Assembly: GCA_015067175.1 (NCBI GenBank)
Contig: SVMX01000001.1
Span: forward strand, 248,001 to 312,000
From: Oscillospiraceae bacterium
Lineage (GTDB): Bacteria > Bacillota > Clostridia > Oscillospirales > Ruminococcaceae
Reading direction: 5' to 3'
DNA: 64,000 nt
Shown: positions 26,463 to 34,174 of the stretch, one piece after another
Numbering within the stretch: position 1 is the stretch's first letter
How the letters are laid out: every line of letters begins with the position of its first letter
The notes under the pieces: model-generated
Databases searched by the model: none
What the model saw: only the letters and a program-made list of their open reading frames with translations
Told to the model about the DNA's origin: nothing
Position numbers and translations under genes: made by a program

Positions 26463-27092
26463 TTAGGAGTTAAATTTATTCATAGCCTCGTTTATTTTAT
26501 CCTGCACGATAAGCTCTATGCTGTCGCAGGCGTTTTTCATGCAGGCTTCAAGCGCCTCGCCGTCCTCTTTTTTGAAGTGACCCAGCACCCAGTCGGCAAG
26601 GCTGTAATCGGGGTGCGGCTTCGCGCCAACACCCATTTTTATACGAGGGAATGTATCCTTGCCCGAAAGATAGATGATATTTTTTATTCCATTGTGACCG
26701 CCGTCGCTTCCTTTTCTGCGGATACGCAGCTTTCCAGGCTCCAGTGAAATATCATCATACACGATAATTGTACGCTCGGGCGGTATCTTATAGAAGCTCA
26801 TAGCCTCTGTAACCGCCTCGCCGCTTTTATTCATAAAGGTCGTGGGCTTCATGATAAGACAGCGCTTGCCGCCTATCATAGCGTCGCACGTCAGGGATTT
26901 GAACTTCACCTTTTTGCAGCTAAGCTTATATCTCTCGCAAAGCGTATCGACCGTCATAAAGCCGATGTTGTGACGTGTGTTTTCATAATCCGTTCCGGGG
27001 TTTCCGAGACCCGCAATAATGTATTCCACTGCGCCCGAAACAGCAGGCTCGCGCTCTGCTTCAAGCTTTTTAAATATATCAAAAACCGACAT
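26463..27092 (-). CDS. pth: peptidyl-tRNA hydrolase
   Basis: Recycles tRNA from prematurely released peptidyl-tRNA. The fold signature is IIAGLGNPGTDYENTRHNIGF with the catalytic His in TRHN. MKPTTFMNKSGEAV, VYDDISLEPGKLRIR and GSDGGHNGIKNI are all conserved. The ATG at 27092 gives 209 aa and has AAAGGAG 6 nt upstream. The longer frame would start at a TTG over that site. An unusual N-terminal extension of about 25 residues (MSVFDIFKKLEAEREPAVSG) precedes the usual start of the domain. First gene of the pth-mfd unit. Confidence 0.95.
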   Translation of the reverse strand: MSVFDIFKKLEAEREPAVSGAVEYIIAGLGNPGTDYENTRHNIGFMTVDTLCERYKLSCKKVKFKSLTCDAMIGGKRCLIMKPTTFMNKSGEAVTEAMSFYKIPPERTIIVYDDISLEPGKLRIRRKGSDGGHNGIKNIIYLSGKDTFPRIKMGVGAKPHPDYSLADWVLGHFKKEDGEALEACMKNACDSIELIVQDKINEAMNKFNS

Positions 27093-27260
27093 AAAAACTC
27101 CTTTTTTCTGTACGCACAAAATCCACTCTCAGCCTTTGGGCAGGAGTGGTGATACTATTCTTCGCTAATATTTTAACACAAGCCGCCCCTTTTGTCAATG
27201 GGAAAAGCGAAAAACCACTTGACAAATCACACAGAATAATGTATAATATTAACGTTATTC

Positions 27261-27349
27261 GGAGACGTATCGAAGTGGTCATAACGGGGCTGACTCGAAA
27301 TCAGTTAGGGAGCGATCCCCCGCGAGTTCGAATCTCGCCGTCTCCGCCA
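27261..27349 (+). tRNA. tRNA-Ser (anticodon CGA), CCA encoded
   Basis: Acceptor GGAGACG/CGTCTCC, D arm, anticodon stem GCTGA/TCAGT around the loop CTCGAAA (anticodon CGA). A long variable arm typical of class II tRNA, T arm with GTTCGAATC, discriminator G and encoded CCA complete it. Confidence 0.95.
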
Positions 27350-27386
27350 AAAATCCGCCGAAGTTTATAGCTCGGCGGATTTTTTT
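27350..27386 (+). terminator. terminator of tRNA-Ser(CGA)
   Basis: AATCCGCCGA/TCGGCGGATT stem followed by T7, immediately after the CCA end. Confidence 0.9.
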
Positions 27387-27410
27387 ACCCGTCTCAGCGT
27401 CAAGAGCAGA

Positions 27411-27453
27411 CATAAAAACAAAAAGCTCCGCAGCTTTAATTCCGCGGAGCTTT
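27411..27453 (-). terminator. terminator of the gene at 27466
   Basis: AAAGCTCCGC/GCGGAGCTTT stem, followed on the minus strand by a T-rich run. Confidence 0.85.
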
Positions 27454-27465
27454 AATATTTTCATA

Positions 27466-28143
27466 TCAGCTTAATCTTTTAAGCTTCTTGTTTCTCTTTT
27501 CAACAAGGTCGATAAGCTTGTTCGCGCTTTCCGCTGCCGCAGCACCGTCGTCCTCGTCAAGTGCGTTTTCTATCTCAACCACCCTTGCCATTATCTCAGC
27601 CTCTATCGTTTTAAGGCTCTTGTCGGACTTCACGGGGCTTGCCTGAAGCAGCTCGCTCGCCTTTTCGATCACTTTTTTCGCTTTTCTGTCGGAAGCCTTA
27701 TCTACCAGCATACTAACACGCGAGGTCGCGTTCTTGATGTATTCGCCGTCAGCCTGCTTCTGCTCGTCCTCGCCCGAATACTCGTTCAAAAGCAGATTTG
27801 CAATAAGCATTATCGCGTAAATTCCCCAGATGATAAGCTGCACGACCAGCGCAGCACCCATTTCAGCGCTTCCTATCAGCACAAAGATTATACCGACAAC
27901 ATACTCGATAAAAAAGTATATCGTTGAAATATTATAAAGCGAAAAACCGAATACCGAAGCACTCTTGCATTTTCTCGTGAGAATAGGCGTTACAACGACC
28001 ATTACATAAGCAATATGAATAAACGCAAACGACACCCACACCGAAGCAGGGTGCGCTCCGCCGCCTACAAAAAAGAAAACCACATCAAAGACAGCAAGAA
28101 AAATAAGGTCCAAAAGCAGCCACAGTACCGACTTTTTGTTCAT
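27466..28143 (-). CDS. membrane protein of unknown function with C-terminal coiled-coil-like tail
   Basis: 225 aa. Four predicted membrane spans lie within residues 7-115 (LWLLLDLIFLAVF..., WVSFAFIHIAYVMVVV, IYFFIEYVVGIIFVLI, LVVQLIIWGIYAIMLIANLL). A charged cytoplasmic tail of about 105 residues, rich in Ala, Lys and Glu, looks helical or coiled-coil. No family is recognised. It has its own consensus promoter (28223-28195) and terminator, so it is a single-gene unit between tRNA-Ser and aspS. Confidence 0.8.
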   Translation of the reverse strand: MNKKSVLWLLLDLIFLAVFDVVFFFVGGGAHPASVWVSFAFIHIAYVMVVVTPILTRKCKSASVFGFSLYNISTIYFFIEYVVGIIFVLIGSAEMGAALVVQLIIWGIYAIMLIANLLLNEYSGEDEQKQADGEYIKNATSRVSMLVDKASDRKAKKVIEKASELLQASPVKSDKSLKTIEAEIMARVVEIENALDEDDGAAAAESANKLIDLVEKRNKKLKRLS

Positions 28144-28194
28144 GATATCTCAAACCTCTCATATTTTTTGCGACAGGTATCGCTTATTATCTTT

Positions 28195-28223
28195 ATTATA
28201 TACAATTATCCGCCAAAAGTCAA
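28195..28223 (-). promoter_or_regulatory. promoter of the membrane-protein gene at 27466
   Basis: On the minus strand TTGACT (28223-28218), 17-bp spacer, TATAAT (28200-28195), about 50 bases ahead of the start codon. Confidence 0.75.
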
Positions 28224-28251
28224 TACATCTGTTACTTTTATCAAACAAATA

Positions 28252-28490
28252 GGGCTGTGCGATACACACAGCCCGTAGACCGTCGAAAAAGTCCCGTTGG
28301 GACTTTTCCGCCGAAACATCCGCCCTGCATGCACTCATTGTCGGCAATGCCGACAATTCGCACACTGGCGCGGATAGAAGTTATTTTTCCGACGCGCATG
28401 TCGTCGGAAAAATTGATTTAAAATGTCCGCTTTGCGGACATAAACATAGTTTTTCGACAGAATAACGGGCTGTGCGATAACACAGCCCGT
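28252..28490. repeat. palindrome array with duplicated flanking hairpins and short terminal inverted repeats
   Basis: Most of the gap 28144-28495 is this array. Two near-identical hairpins GGGCTGTG...CACAGCCC lie at its edges (28252-28274 and 28467-28490). The second also serves as the aspS terminator on the minus strand. Between them GTCGAAAAA (28282-28290) and TTTTTCGAC (28450-28458) form terminal inverted repeats. Inside are AAAGTCCC/GGGACTTT, ATTGTCGGC/GCCGACAAT, TTTTTCCGAC/GTCGGAAAAA and ATGTCCGC/GCGGACAT. No open reading frame of note is present. It looks like a small non-coding insertion inside a duplicated terminator. Confidence 0.65.
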
Positions 28491-28495
28491 AATAA

Positions 28496-30268
28496 TTACA
28501 TTTGCTTTCTGATCTTGATATGAACCTCGCGGAGCTGCTGCTCTGTAACCTCAGTGGGAGCGCCAAGGAGCAGATCCTGCGCATTGGAGTTCAGCGGGAA
28601 TGCAATGATCTCACGAATGCTCTCCTCGCCTGTCAGCAGCATAATCATTCTGTCAACACCGGGAGCCATACCTGCGTGAGGCGGTGCGCCGAACTTAAAC
28701 GCATTGTAGAGCGCGCCAAACTTGGAAGCAACGTCCTCCTCGGAGTAGCCTGCGATCTCAAATGCCTTTATCATTGTGTCAAGGTCGTGGTTACGAACAG
28801 CGCCCGAGGACAGCTCTACGCCGTTGCACACGATATCATACTGATAAGCGAGTATCTCCAGCGGATCCTTGTTCATAAGCGCGTCAAGACCACCCTGCGG
28901 CATAGAGAAAGGATTGTGTGTGAAGATGATCTTACCTGTTTCCTCGTCAAGCTCATACATGGGGAAGTCAACGATAAAGCACAGCTCAAAGCGGCTCTCG
29001 TCGATAAGGTTCATGCGCTTTGCAACCTCAGTTCTGATCTGTCCCGCAAACTTCGGAGCGTTCTTTTTGCTATCAGCGATAAAATACAGAACGTCGTCTA
29101 CCTGAAGCTCACAGCGCTCTGCAAGCTCTTTTCTCTGAGCGTCGTCGAGGAACTTGTCGATAGGTCCGTTATACTTAAAGCCGCCGTTCTCGCCCGCTTC
29201 AACCTTGAAGTAGCCGAGACCCTTCATTCCAACCTCGTTTGTAGCAAATTCCTCCATGTTCTTGAAGAAAGACTTGCTCTGACCTGCCATCTTAGGAACA
29301 CGGATACCTCTTACCACCTTGTTGCAGAAAGGCTTGAACTCGCTGTCAACGAACAGGTCGGACAGCTCCTTGATAACCAGCGGATTTCTGAGGTCGGGCT
29401 TGTCTGTACCGTATGTCAGCATAGCCTCCTCATAAGGAATACGCTTGAAAGGTGCAGAGGACACCTGCTTGTCGGAGAACTTAGCGAATGTTGCGGAAAG
29501 CACTTCCTCAGCTACTGCAAAAACATCCTCCTGCGTTGCAAAAGACATCTCGAAGTCGAGCTGATAGAACTCACCGGGAGAGCGGTCTGCTCTTGCGTCC
29601 TCATCACGGAAGCAGGGAGCGATCTGGAAATACTTATCAAAGCCCGATACCATATAGATCTGCTTGAAGATCTGCGGAGCCTGAGGCAGAGCGTAGAACT
29701 TACCGTGATGCTTACGGCTGGGAATAAGGTAATCTCTTGCTCCCTCGGGAGAAGATGTTGAGAGAATGGGTGTCTGCATCTCGAGAAAGCCCATGTCGCT
29801 CATCTTTTCACGCAGGAAAGAGATTATCTTGGAACGAAGCACGATATTGTCGTGCATCTTCTTATTTCTGAGGTCGAGATAACGGTACTTAAGACGAATC
29901 TCCTCCTTGGTCTCCTTGGAAAGAGCGATCTCAAAAGGAAGCTGCTCGGAAACCTTGCCGAGTATCCTTACGTCCTCAGCCTCTATCTCAACTGTACCTG
30001 TTTCGATCTTGTCGTTATAGGTGCTCTCGTCACGCTTTAACACAGTGCCGCCGATGGATACAGCGCACTCCTTGTGGATACCCTCAAGCAGCGCCTCATT
30101 ATGGAACACCACCTGAACAACGCCGTAGTGGTCGCGAAGGTCGATAAACATGATACCGCCGTGGTCACGGATATTCTCTACCCAACCTGCGGCGCGAACC
30201 TTTTTGCCGATATCCTTTTCACCGACTGCGTTGCAGTATTGGGTGCGATACTCATTTTCAAGAAACAT
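28496..30268 (-). CDS. aspS: aspartyl-tRNA synthetase
   Basis: Charges tRNA-Asp. The product is about 590 aa, the bacterial type. It has an N-terminal anticodon-binding OB fold (KVRAAGWVENIRDHGGIMFIDLRD), class II motif 1 region, QAPQIFKQIYMVSGFDKYFQIAPCFRDEDARADR (motif 2, cut short here only by its own end), the inserted GAD domain and motif 3 GVDRMIMLL. The ATG at 30268 has GAAAGGATTG upstream. A longer frame opens only at a TTG over that site. A perfect promoter lies at 30350-30322 and the short leader leaves no room for a T-box. Confidence 0.97.
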   Translation of the reverse strand: MFLENEYRTQYCNAVGEKDIGKKVRAAGWVENIRDHGGIMFIDLRDHYGVVQVVFHNEALLEGIHKECAVSIGGTVLKRDESTYNDKIETGTVEIEAEDVRILGKVSEQLPFEIALSKETKEEIRLKYRYLDLRNKKMHDNIVLRSKIISFLREKMSDMGFLEMQTPILSTSSPEGARDYLIPSRKHHGKFYALPQAPQIFKQIYMVSGFDKYFQIAPCFRDEDARADRSPGEFYQLDFEMSFATQEDVFAVAEEVLSATFAKFSDKQVSSAPFKRIPYEEAMLTYGTDKPDLRNPLVIKELSDLFVDSEFKPFCNKVVRGIRVPKMAGQSKSFFKNMEEFATNEVGMKGLGYFKVEAGENGGFKYNGPIDKFLDDAQRKELAERCELQVDDVLYFIADSKKNAPKFAGQIRTEVAKRMNLIDESRFELCFIVDFPMYELDEETGKIIFTHNPFSMPQGGLDALMNKDPLEILAYQYDIVCNGVELSSGAVRNHDLDTMIKAFEIAGYSEEDVASKFGALYNAFKFGAPPHAGMAPGVDRMIMLLTGEESIREIIAFPLNSNAQDLLLGAPTEVTEQQLREVHIKIRKQM

Positions 30269-30321
30269 TGTATTCAATCCTTTCAAATGCTTTACGCATA
30301 ATAATACTAATATAACAATTA

Positions 30322-30350
30322 ATTATAACATTATTTAATTCGAATGTCAA
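30322..30350 (-). promoter_or_regulatory. promoter of aspS
   Basis: On the minus strand TTGACA (30350-30345), 17-bp spacer, TATAAT (30327-30322): a full consensus promoter about 55 bases before the ATG. Confidence 0.85.
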
Positions 30351-30562
30351 TATTATTGCTGAAATTTTCCGTATGATTTTTGTAGTTCTGCAAAAGACAT
30401 TGGGGAAAAACATAAAAAGAGGACACATATACGAAATCGAATATAGTAAAGCTGTAACACTCATTATTCGGAATATCCCTTGATGAGTATTATGATCATG
30501 TAGAAAACCAACAACAGCATTCTGATTATCCACTTTTTTATCAATATCTGCACTTTTTTCAA
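30351..30562. other. AT-rich spacer between divergent aspS and regulator promoters
   Basis: Part of the 346-base gap 30269-30614. Beyond the two divergent promoters I see nothing convincing. The only open frame crossing it (105 codons, minus) lacks a ribosome site and runs into the aspS leader. Confidence 0.5.
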
Positions 30563-30591
30563 TTGACTTCGTCACAGATATCCGCTATAAT
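30563..30591 (+). promoter_or_regulatory. promoter of the sensor/AraC regulator gene
   Basis: TTGACT (30563-30568), 17-bp spacer, TATAAT (30586-30591). The start codon follows 23 bases later with a GAGGGGGTGAT ribosome site. Confidence 0.85.
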
Positions 30592-30614
30592 ATATTTAAT
30601 GAGGGGGTGATACC

Positions 30615-32711
30615 ATGCCACGAAAAAGAATAGCGGTAATTACTGCAAGAGCGGACGACGCCGAGCAAAAAGAGATAATCTGCGGAATAGCCGAAGCGGC
30701 ATTTGCCGTTGACACAGATGTTGCGGTGTATTCCAACATCTATAACCACTGGGTCGAGGATAAGCAGCTGAATTTTGAGAATATCATATATTCCCTGTTC
30801 GAGCCTTGCCACTTTGACGGAGCAATCATAACAGCAGAAGCTTTCAGGGATTTTTCGGTTTTGAATACTGTCGTTGAAAAGCTGAGAAAAGCAAAGCTCC
30901 CCACCGTTGTAATAGGAAGAAAACTTGACGGCTTTGTCAGCGTATATTCCGATGATGAAACGGATATGGAAAGAGTAACCGAGCACCTTATCACAACGCA
31001 TGACTATACAGATATCGACATACTAACAGGCTACGAAAACGACGAAGTATCCCACAGGAGGGCCGAGGGCTGCAAAAGAGCCTTTAAACAGCACAGCATA
31101 AAGTTCGATGAAAGCAAGCTGCATTACGGCAACTTCTGGAACGACTCGGGCGAAGCTCTTGCGGCGCGCTATATCAGCGGCGAATTACCTATGCCGCAGG
31201 CGGTGATATGCACTAATGACTTTATGGCATACGGTCTGTGCGACACGCTGACAGCGGCAGGTATTGCAATACCCGACAAGGTCGCCGTCACAGGCTACGA
31301 CTACACAGGCGGCAGGATATATCACTATCCCCTGTTAACCTCATACCGCAGAAACAGACGCACTCTCGGTCACAAAGCGGTAAACGCTGTTCTCGGCTGC
31401 AATTACACACCAGACGATAACGAAAGGCTAGTGCGCGGAAGCACCTGCCCTTGCGAGACTGACCGCACACAGCTTATCGGAGAGCTTGCTGCGGAGAGGA
31501 TAGGTCGGGATCACGCCATGATGAGCAACGCCGCGCAGTTCTCAAGCCGACTTACGATGTGCCGTACACTTGCGGAATATACCACTGTTCTGTCGCAATT
31601 CAAATATCTCCTGCACGGTGCGGACAAGGTGTATCTTTGCCTTGACAAAGAGTGGAGCAGCTCGCGCTATGAGGGCGAGGAGTTTCTTTGTTGTGAGATA
31701 GGAGAGGAGATTTCACCTGTAAGCTTCCGCAAGTTGCCACCTGTATTTGACAAAGAGCGCGAAGCCCCCGCGTTATTCTGCTTCAGTCCGCTATGCTTTC
31801 AGACAAGGCTTTACGGATATACTGTGCTTTCCTATACTTATCCAACCTGCTATGATTTCAGCTTCCGCGACTGGAGCAAGGCTGTCGCTGATACACTGGA
31901 ATTTCTGCGCATGAAAAACGACATACATTATCTTAAGCAGTGCCAGCGCGAGACCTCGCTATATGATTCGCTGACAGGCTTTTACAATCTGCGCGAGTTT
32001 GCTCAGATTACCGAAGCCGCAGGAGACGGGCGCTCAATGCTCGCAGTAAAGCTCAGCTTCCCTGCTGACGGTGAGTTCGTCTACGGCGAAAACTATCGCA
32101 GCGATATCATTTCAGCCACAGCAAAGGCGATAAAACACGCCTGCCGCGACCATGAGGTCTGCTGCCGCGCGAATGATGATCTCTTCCTCGTGCTTTGCAA
32201 AGGTGACAGCAGCGTTTTCGCAGAGCGTGTGCGCATAATGCTGCACAATGAGGTGTGGGTAAGCTACGACGAGCGTCAAGTACTCATCAGCTACGTCTCA
32301 GGCGAATGCACCGCAGAGCTGCTCTGCGCGGCTGCCATTGACCAAAGCAAAGCGGATATTGCGAAGCTATTCGAAAGAAAGGCAATGCAGCATTACGGCG
32401 CACTTTCGGATATCCGCAGCGCTGTCATGAAATCCCCCGAAAAAGCTCCCACACTGCCGCAGGCGGCGAAACGGCTTTGCGTCAGCGAGGGTTATTTCCG
32501 AACAGTTTACAAGCAGTGCTTCGGCGTCAGCTATAACCAGGATTGCATAAACGCAAGAGTGCTGAAAGCGCGCTACCTGCTGTCCGCAACAGCTATGAGC
32601 GTTTACGCGGTGGCGGTAAGCTGCGGTTATGACGATGAGAAATATTTCGCAAGGCAGTTCAAGCAAAGCGTTGGCTGCTCCCCAATGCAATACAGAAGCA
32701 AAGGCGGCTAA
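30615..32711 (+). CDS. AraC-family regulator with LacI-type sugar-sensing domain and degenerate GGDEF domain
   Basis: 698 aa in three parts. Residues 5-275 are a periplasmic-binding-protein-like effector domain of the LacI/XylR type (RIAVITARADDAEQKEIICGI at the start; VICTNDFMAYGLCDTL and VAVTGYDY later) with no LacI helix-turn-helix. Residues about 440-585 start with YDSLTGFYN, the usual GGDEF opening, but the active loop reads RANDDLFLVL instead of RxGGDEF, so it should not make c-di-GMP. Residues 600-698 are a double helix-turn-helix AraC domain (LCVSEGYFRTVYKQCFG...CGYDDEKYFARQFKQ). It lies directly upstream of the GH43 gene, its likely target (inference). Confidence 0.88.
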   Translation: MPRKRIAVITARADDAEQKEIICGIAEAAFAVDTDVAVYSNIYNHWVEDKQLNFENIIYSLFEPCHFDGAIITAEAFRDFSVLNTVVEKLRKAKLPTVVIGRKLDGFVSVYSDDETDMERVTEHLITTHDYTDIDILTGYENDEVSHRRAEGCKRAFKQHSIKFDESKLHYGNFWNDSGEALAARYISGELPMPQAVICTNDFMAYGLCDTLTAAGIAIPDKVAVTGYDYTGGRIYHYPLLTSYRRNRRTLGHKAVNAVLGCNYTPDDNERLVRGSTCPCETDRTQLIGELAAERIGRDHAMMSNAAQFSSRLTMCRTLAEYTTVLSQFKYLLHGADKVYLCLDKEWSSSRYEGEEFLCCEIGEEISPVSFRKLPPVFDKEREAPALFCFSPLCFQTRLYGYTVLSYTYPTCYDFSFRDWSKAVADTLEFLRMKNDIHYLKQCQRETSLYDSLTGFYNLREFAQITEAAGDGRSMLAVKLSFPADGEFVYGENYRSDIISATAKAIKHACRDHEVCCRANDDLFLVLCKGDSSVFAERVRIMLHNEVWVSYDERQVLISYVSGECTAELLCAAAIDQSKADIAKLFERKAMQHYGALSDIRSAVMKSPEKAPTLPQAAKRLCVSEGYFRTVYKQCFGVSYNQDCINARVLKARYLLSATAMSVYAVAVSCGYDDEKYFARQFKQSVGCSPMQYRSKGG

Positions 32712-32735
32712 AACGCTCCGTTCCGCGCCGCAAAA

Positions 32736-32750
32736 GTTCATATTTTGAAC
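32736..32750. promoter_or_regulatory. inverted repeat GTTCA-N5-TGAAC upstream of the GH43 promoter
   Basis: A 15-bp palindrome about 65-75 bases before the predicted transcription start. Its half CATATTTTGAAC recurs in reverse complement at 38963-38974, next to the GH5 promoter. Confidence 0.45.
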
Positions 32751-32778
32751 AATAGGTGGATTTTCCGAATAACCATTA

Positions 32779-32807
32779 TTGACTTCCTATTAAGAAGCAA
32801 ATATAAT
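32779..32807 (+). promoter_or_regulatory. promoter of the GH43/binding-protein operon
   Basis: TTGACT (32779-32784), 17-bp spacer, TATAAT (32802-32807), 35 bases before the GH43 ATG. Confidence 0.8.
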
Positions 32808-32841
32808 TAATACAGAACGATGCAACAAAGGAGTTTTGGTT

Positions 32842-34161
32842 ATGGCTAATCCGTTTCTTCCACTGTGGGAATACATTCCCGACGGCGAGCCGAGAGTTTT
32901 CGGCGACAGAGTGTACATTTACGGCTCACACGACAATGCAGGCTCGGACAGCTTCTGCGACTACAAGCTGAAAGTATGGTCTGCACCCGTGAACGACCTT
33001 TCCAACTGGAGCTGCCACGGAGATATCTTCCACACACGCCCCGACAGAGATCACCCCTCCGACACCGACTGGACGGACAATCCGCTTTATGCGCCCGATG
33101 TGGTTGAAAAAGACGGAAAGTATTATCTCTATTGCTATATTCTGTGGAACAAAGGCTGTGTTGCGGTAAGCGACAAGCCCGAGGGTCCTTTCAAGCTGCT
33201 TTCGCAGTACAAATATGACCTCCCCGATGAGCTTGTTGAGGACGGAGTTTTTGTTGACCCAGGAGTACTGGTGGACAACGACGGACGCGTGTACATCTAC
33301 TGCGGCTTTGAGCGCTCATATATGGCAGAGCTGAAAAGCAATATGTATGAGGTAGTTCCCGACAGCTATGTCCGTGACATTATCCCAGCCGATAAGCAGG
33401 ACGAAAAGGGATTTTTCGAAGCCTGTTCGATGCGCAAAGTTGGAGATACATATTATCTGATCTATTCCCCGAACAAAGGCAACAGGCTCGATTACATGAC
33501 CGCAAGCTCCCCCACAGGGCCATTCACATACAGGGGCACGATAATCGACAACGGCATAGACTACCCCGCAGGCAACGATCACGGCTCGATATGCTGCATA
33601 AACGGACAGTGGTACATCTTCTATCACAGAATGACAAACGCAACTATCACATCAAGACGCGCCTGCGTCGAGCGTATCGAGATACTCCCCGACGGCACGA
33701 TACCACAGGTAGAGATGACCTCGCTCGGCTTTGAAAGCGCCCTCAATCCCTACAGGATAACTCCTGCGGATATAGCCTGCGTGCTTAAAGGCGACTGCTT
33801 CGTGACCGAGATAGACCGCTTTACAAGAATAATAACAAACATAAAACCGAACACCGTTATAGGCTACAAATACTATGATTTCGGTGAAGACTACAGCTCA
33901 AAAACGATGGAGTTTTCCGCGAAAGTGCGCGGCACAGGCTGCAACGCAACAATTAGAATACTTATTGATGGCGAGGACGGCACAGAGATAGGAAAATGCG
34001 TTATCGGTGCAGCAAGCGGCGAGTATTCCGCAATCGTGCAGAACGTTACAGGCAGACACTCGGTCTACTTCGTGATTGAGCATAATTACGAGGGCTGGTT
34101 TGTTGACTGGTATAAGGACAGATGTCTTTTTGAACTAGAAAACTTTGTATTCATGAAATAA
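32842..34161 (+). CDS. family 43 glycoside hydrolase with C-terminal CBM6-like domain
   Basis: 439 aa, no signal peptide, so cytoplasmic. The five-bladed propeller shows PDGEPRVFGDRVYIYGSHD, NPLYAPDVVEKDGKYYLYC, GFFEACSMRKVGDTYYLIYS (probable catalytic Glu) and GNDHGSICCINGQWYIFYHR, all typical of GH43 arabinofuranosidase/xylosidase enzymes. Residues about 300-439 form a beta-rich module (FDFGEDYSSKTMEFSAKVRG...) like CBM6. ATG 32842 is used because AAAGGAG lies 8 nt before it. An in-frame TTG two codons earlier lies too close. The binding-protein gene follows after 13 bases in the same operon. Likely substrate: imported arabinose- or xylose-containing oligosaccharides (inference). Confidence 0.87.
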   Translation: MANPFLPLWEYIPDGEPRVFGDRVYIYGSHDNAGSDSFCDYKLKVWSAPVNDLSNWSCHGDIFHTRPDRDHPSDTDWTDNPLYAPDVVEKDGKYYLYCYILWNKGCVAVSDKPEGPFKLLSQYKYDLPDELVEDGVFVDPGVLVDNDGRVYIYCGFERSYMAELKSNMYEVVPDSYVRDIIPADKQDEKGFFEACSMRKVGDTYYLIYSPNKGNRLDYMTASSPTGPFTYRGTIIDNGIDYPAGNDHGSICCINGQWYIFYHRMTNATITSRRACVERIEILPDGTIPQVEMTSLGFESALNPYRITPADIACVLKGDCFVTEIDRFTRIITNIKPNTVIGYKYYDFGEDYSSKTMEFSAKVRGTGCNATIRILIDGEDGTEIGKCVIGAASGEYSAIVQNVTGRHSVYFVIEHNYEGWFVDWYKDRCLFELENFVFMK

Positions 34162-34174
34162 GGAGGTATGAATT

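Noticed and set aside
30269-30350. T-box riboswitch for aspS
   Set aside because: The promoter lies only about 55 bases before the ATG, leaving no room for a T-box, and no terminator hairpin is present.
30258-30575. 105-codon minus-strand frame upstream of aspS
   Set aside because: No ribosome site, AT-driven composition, and it overlaps the perfect aspS promoter and its leader.
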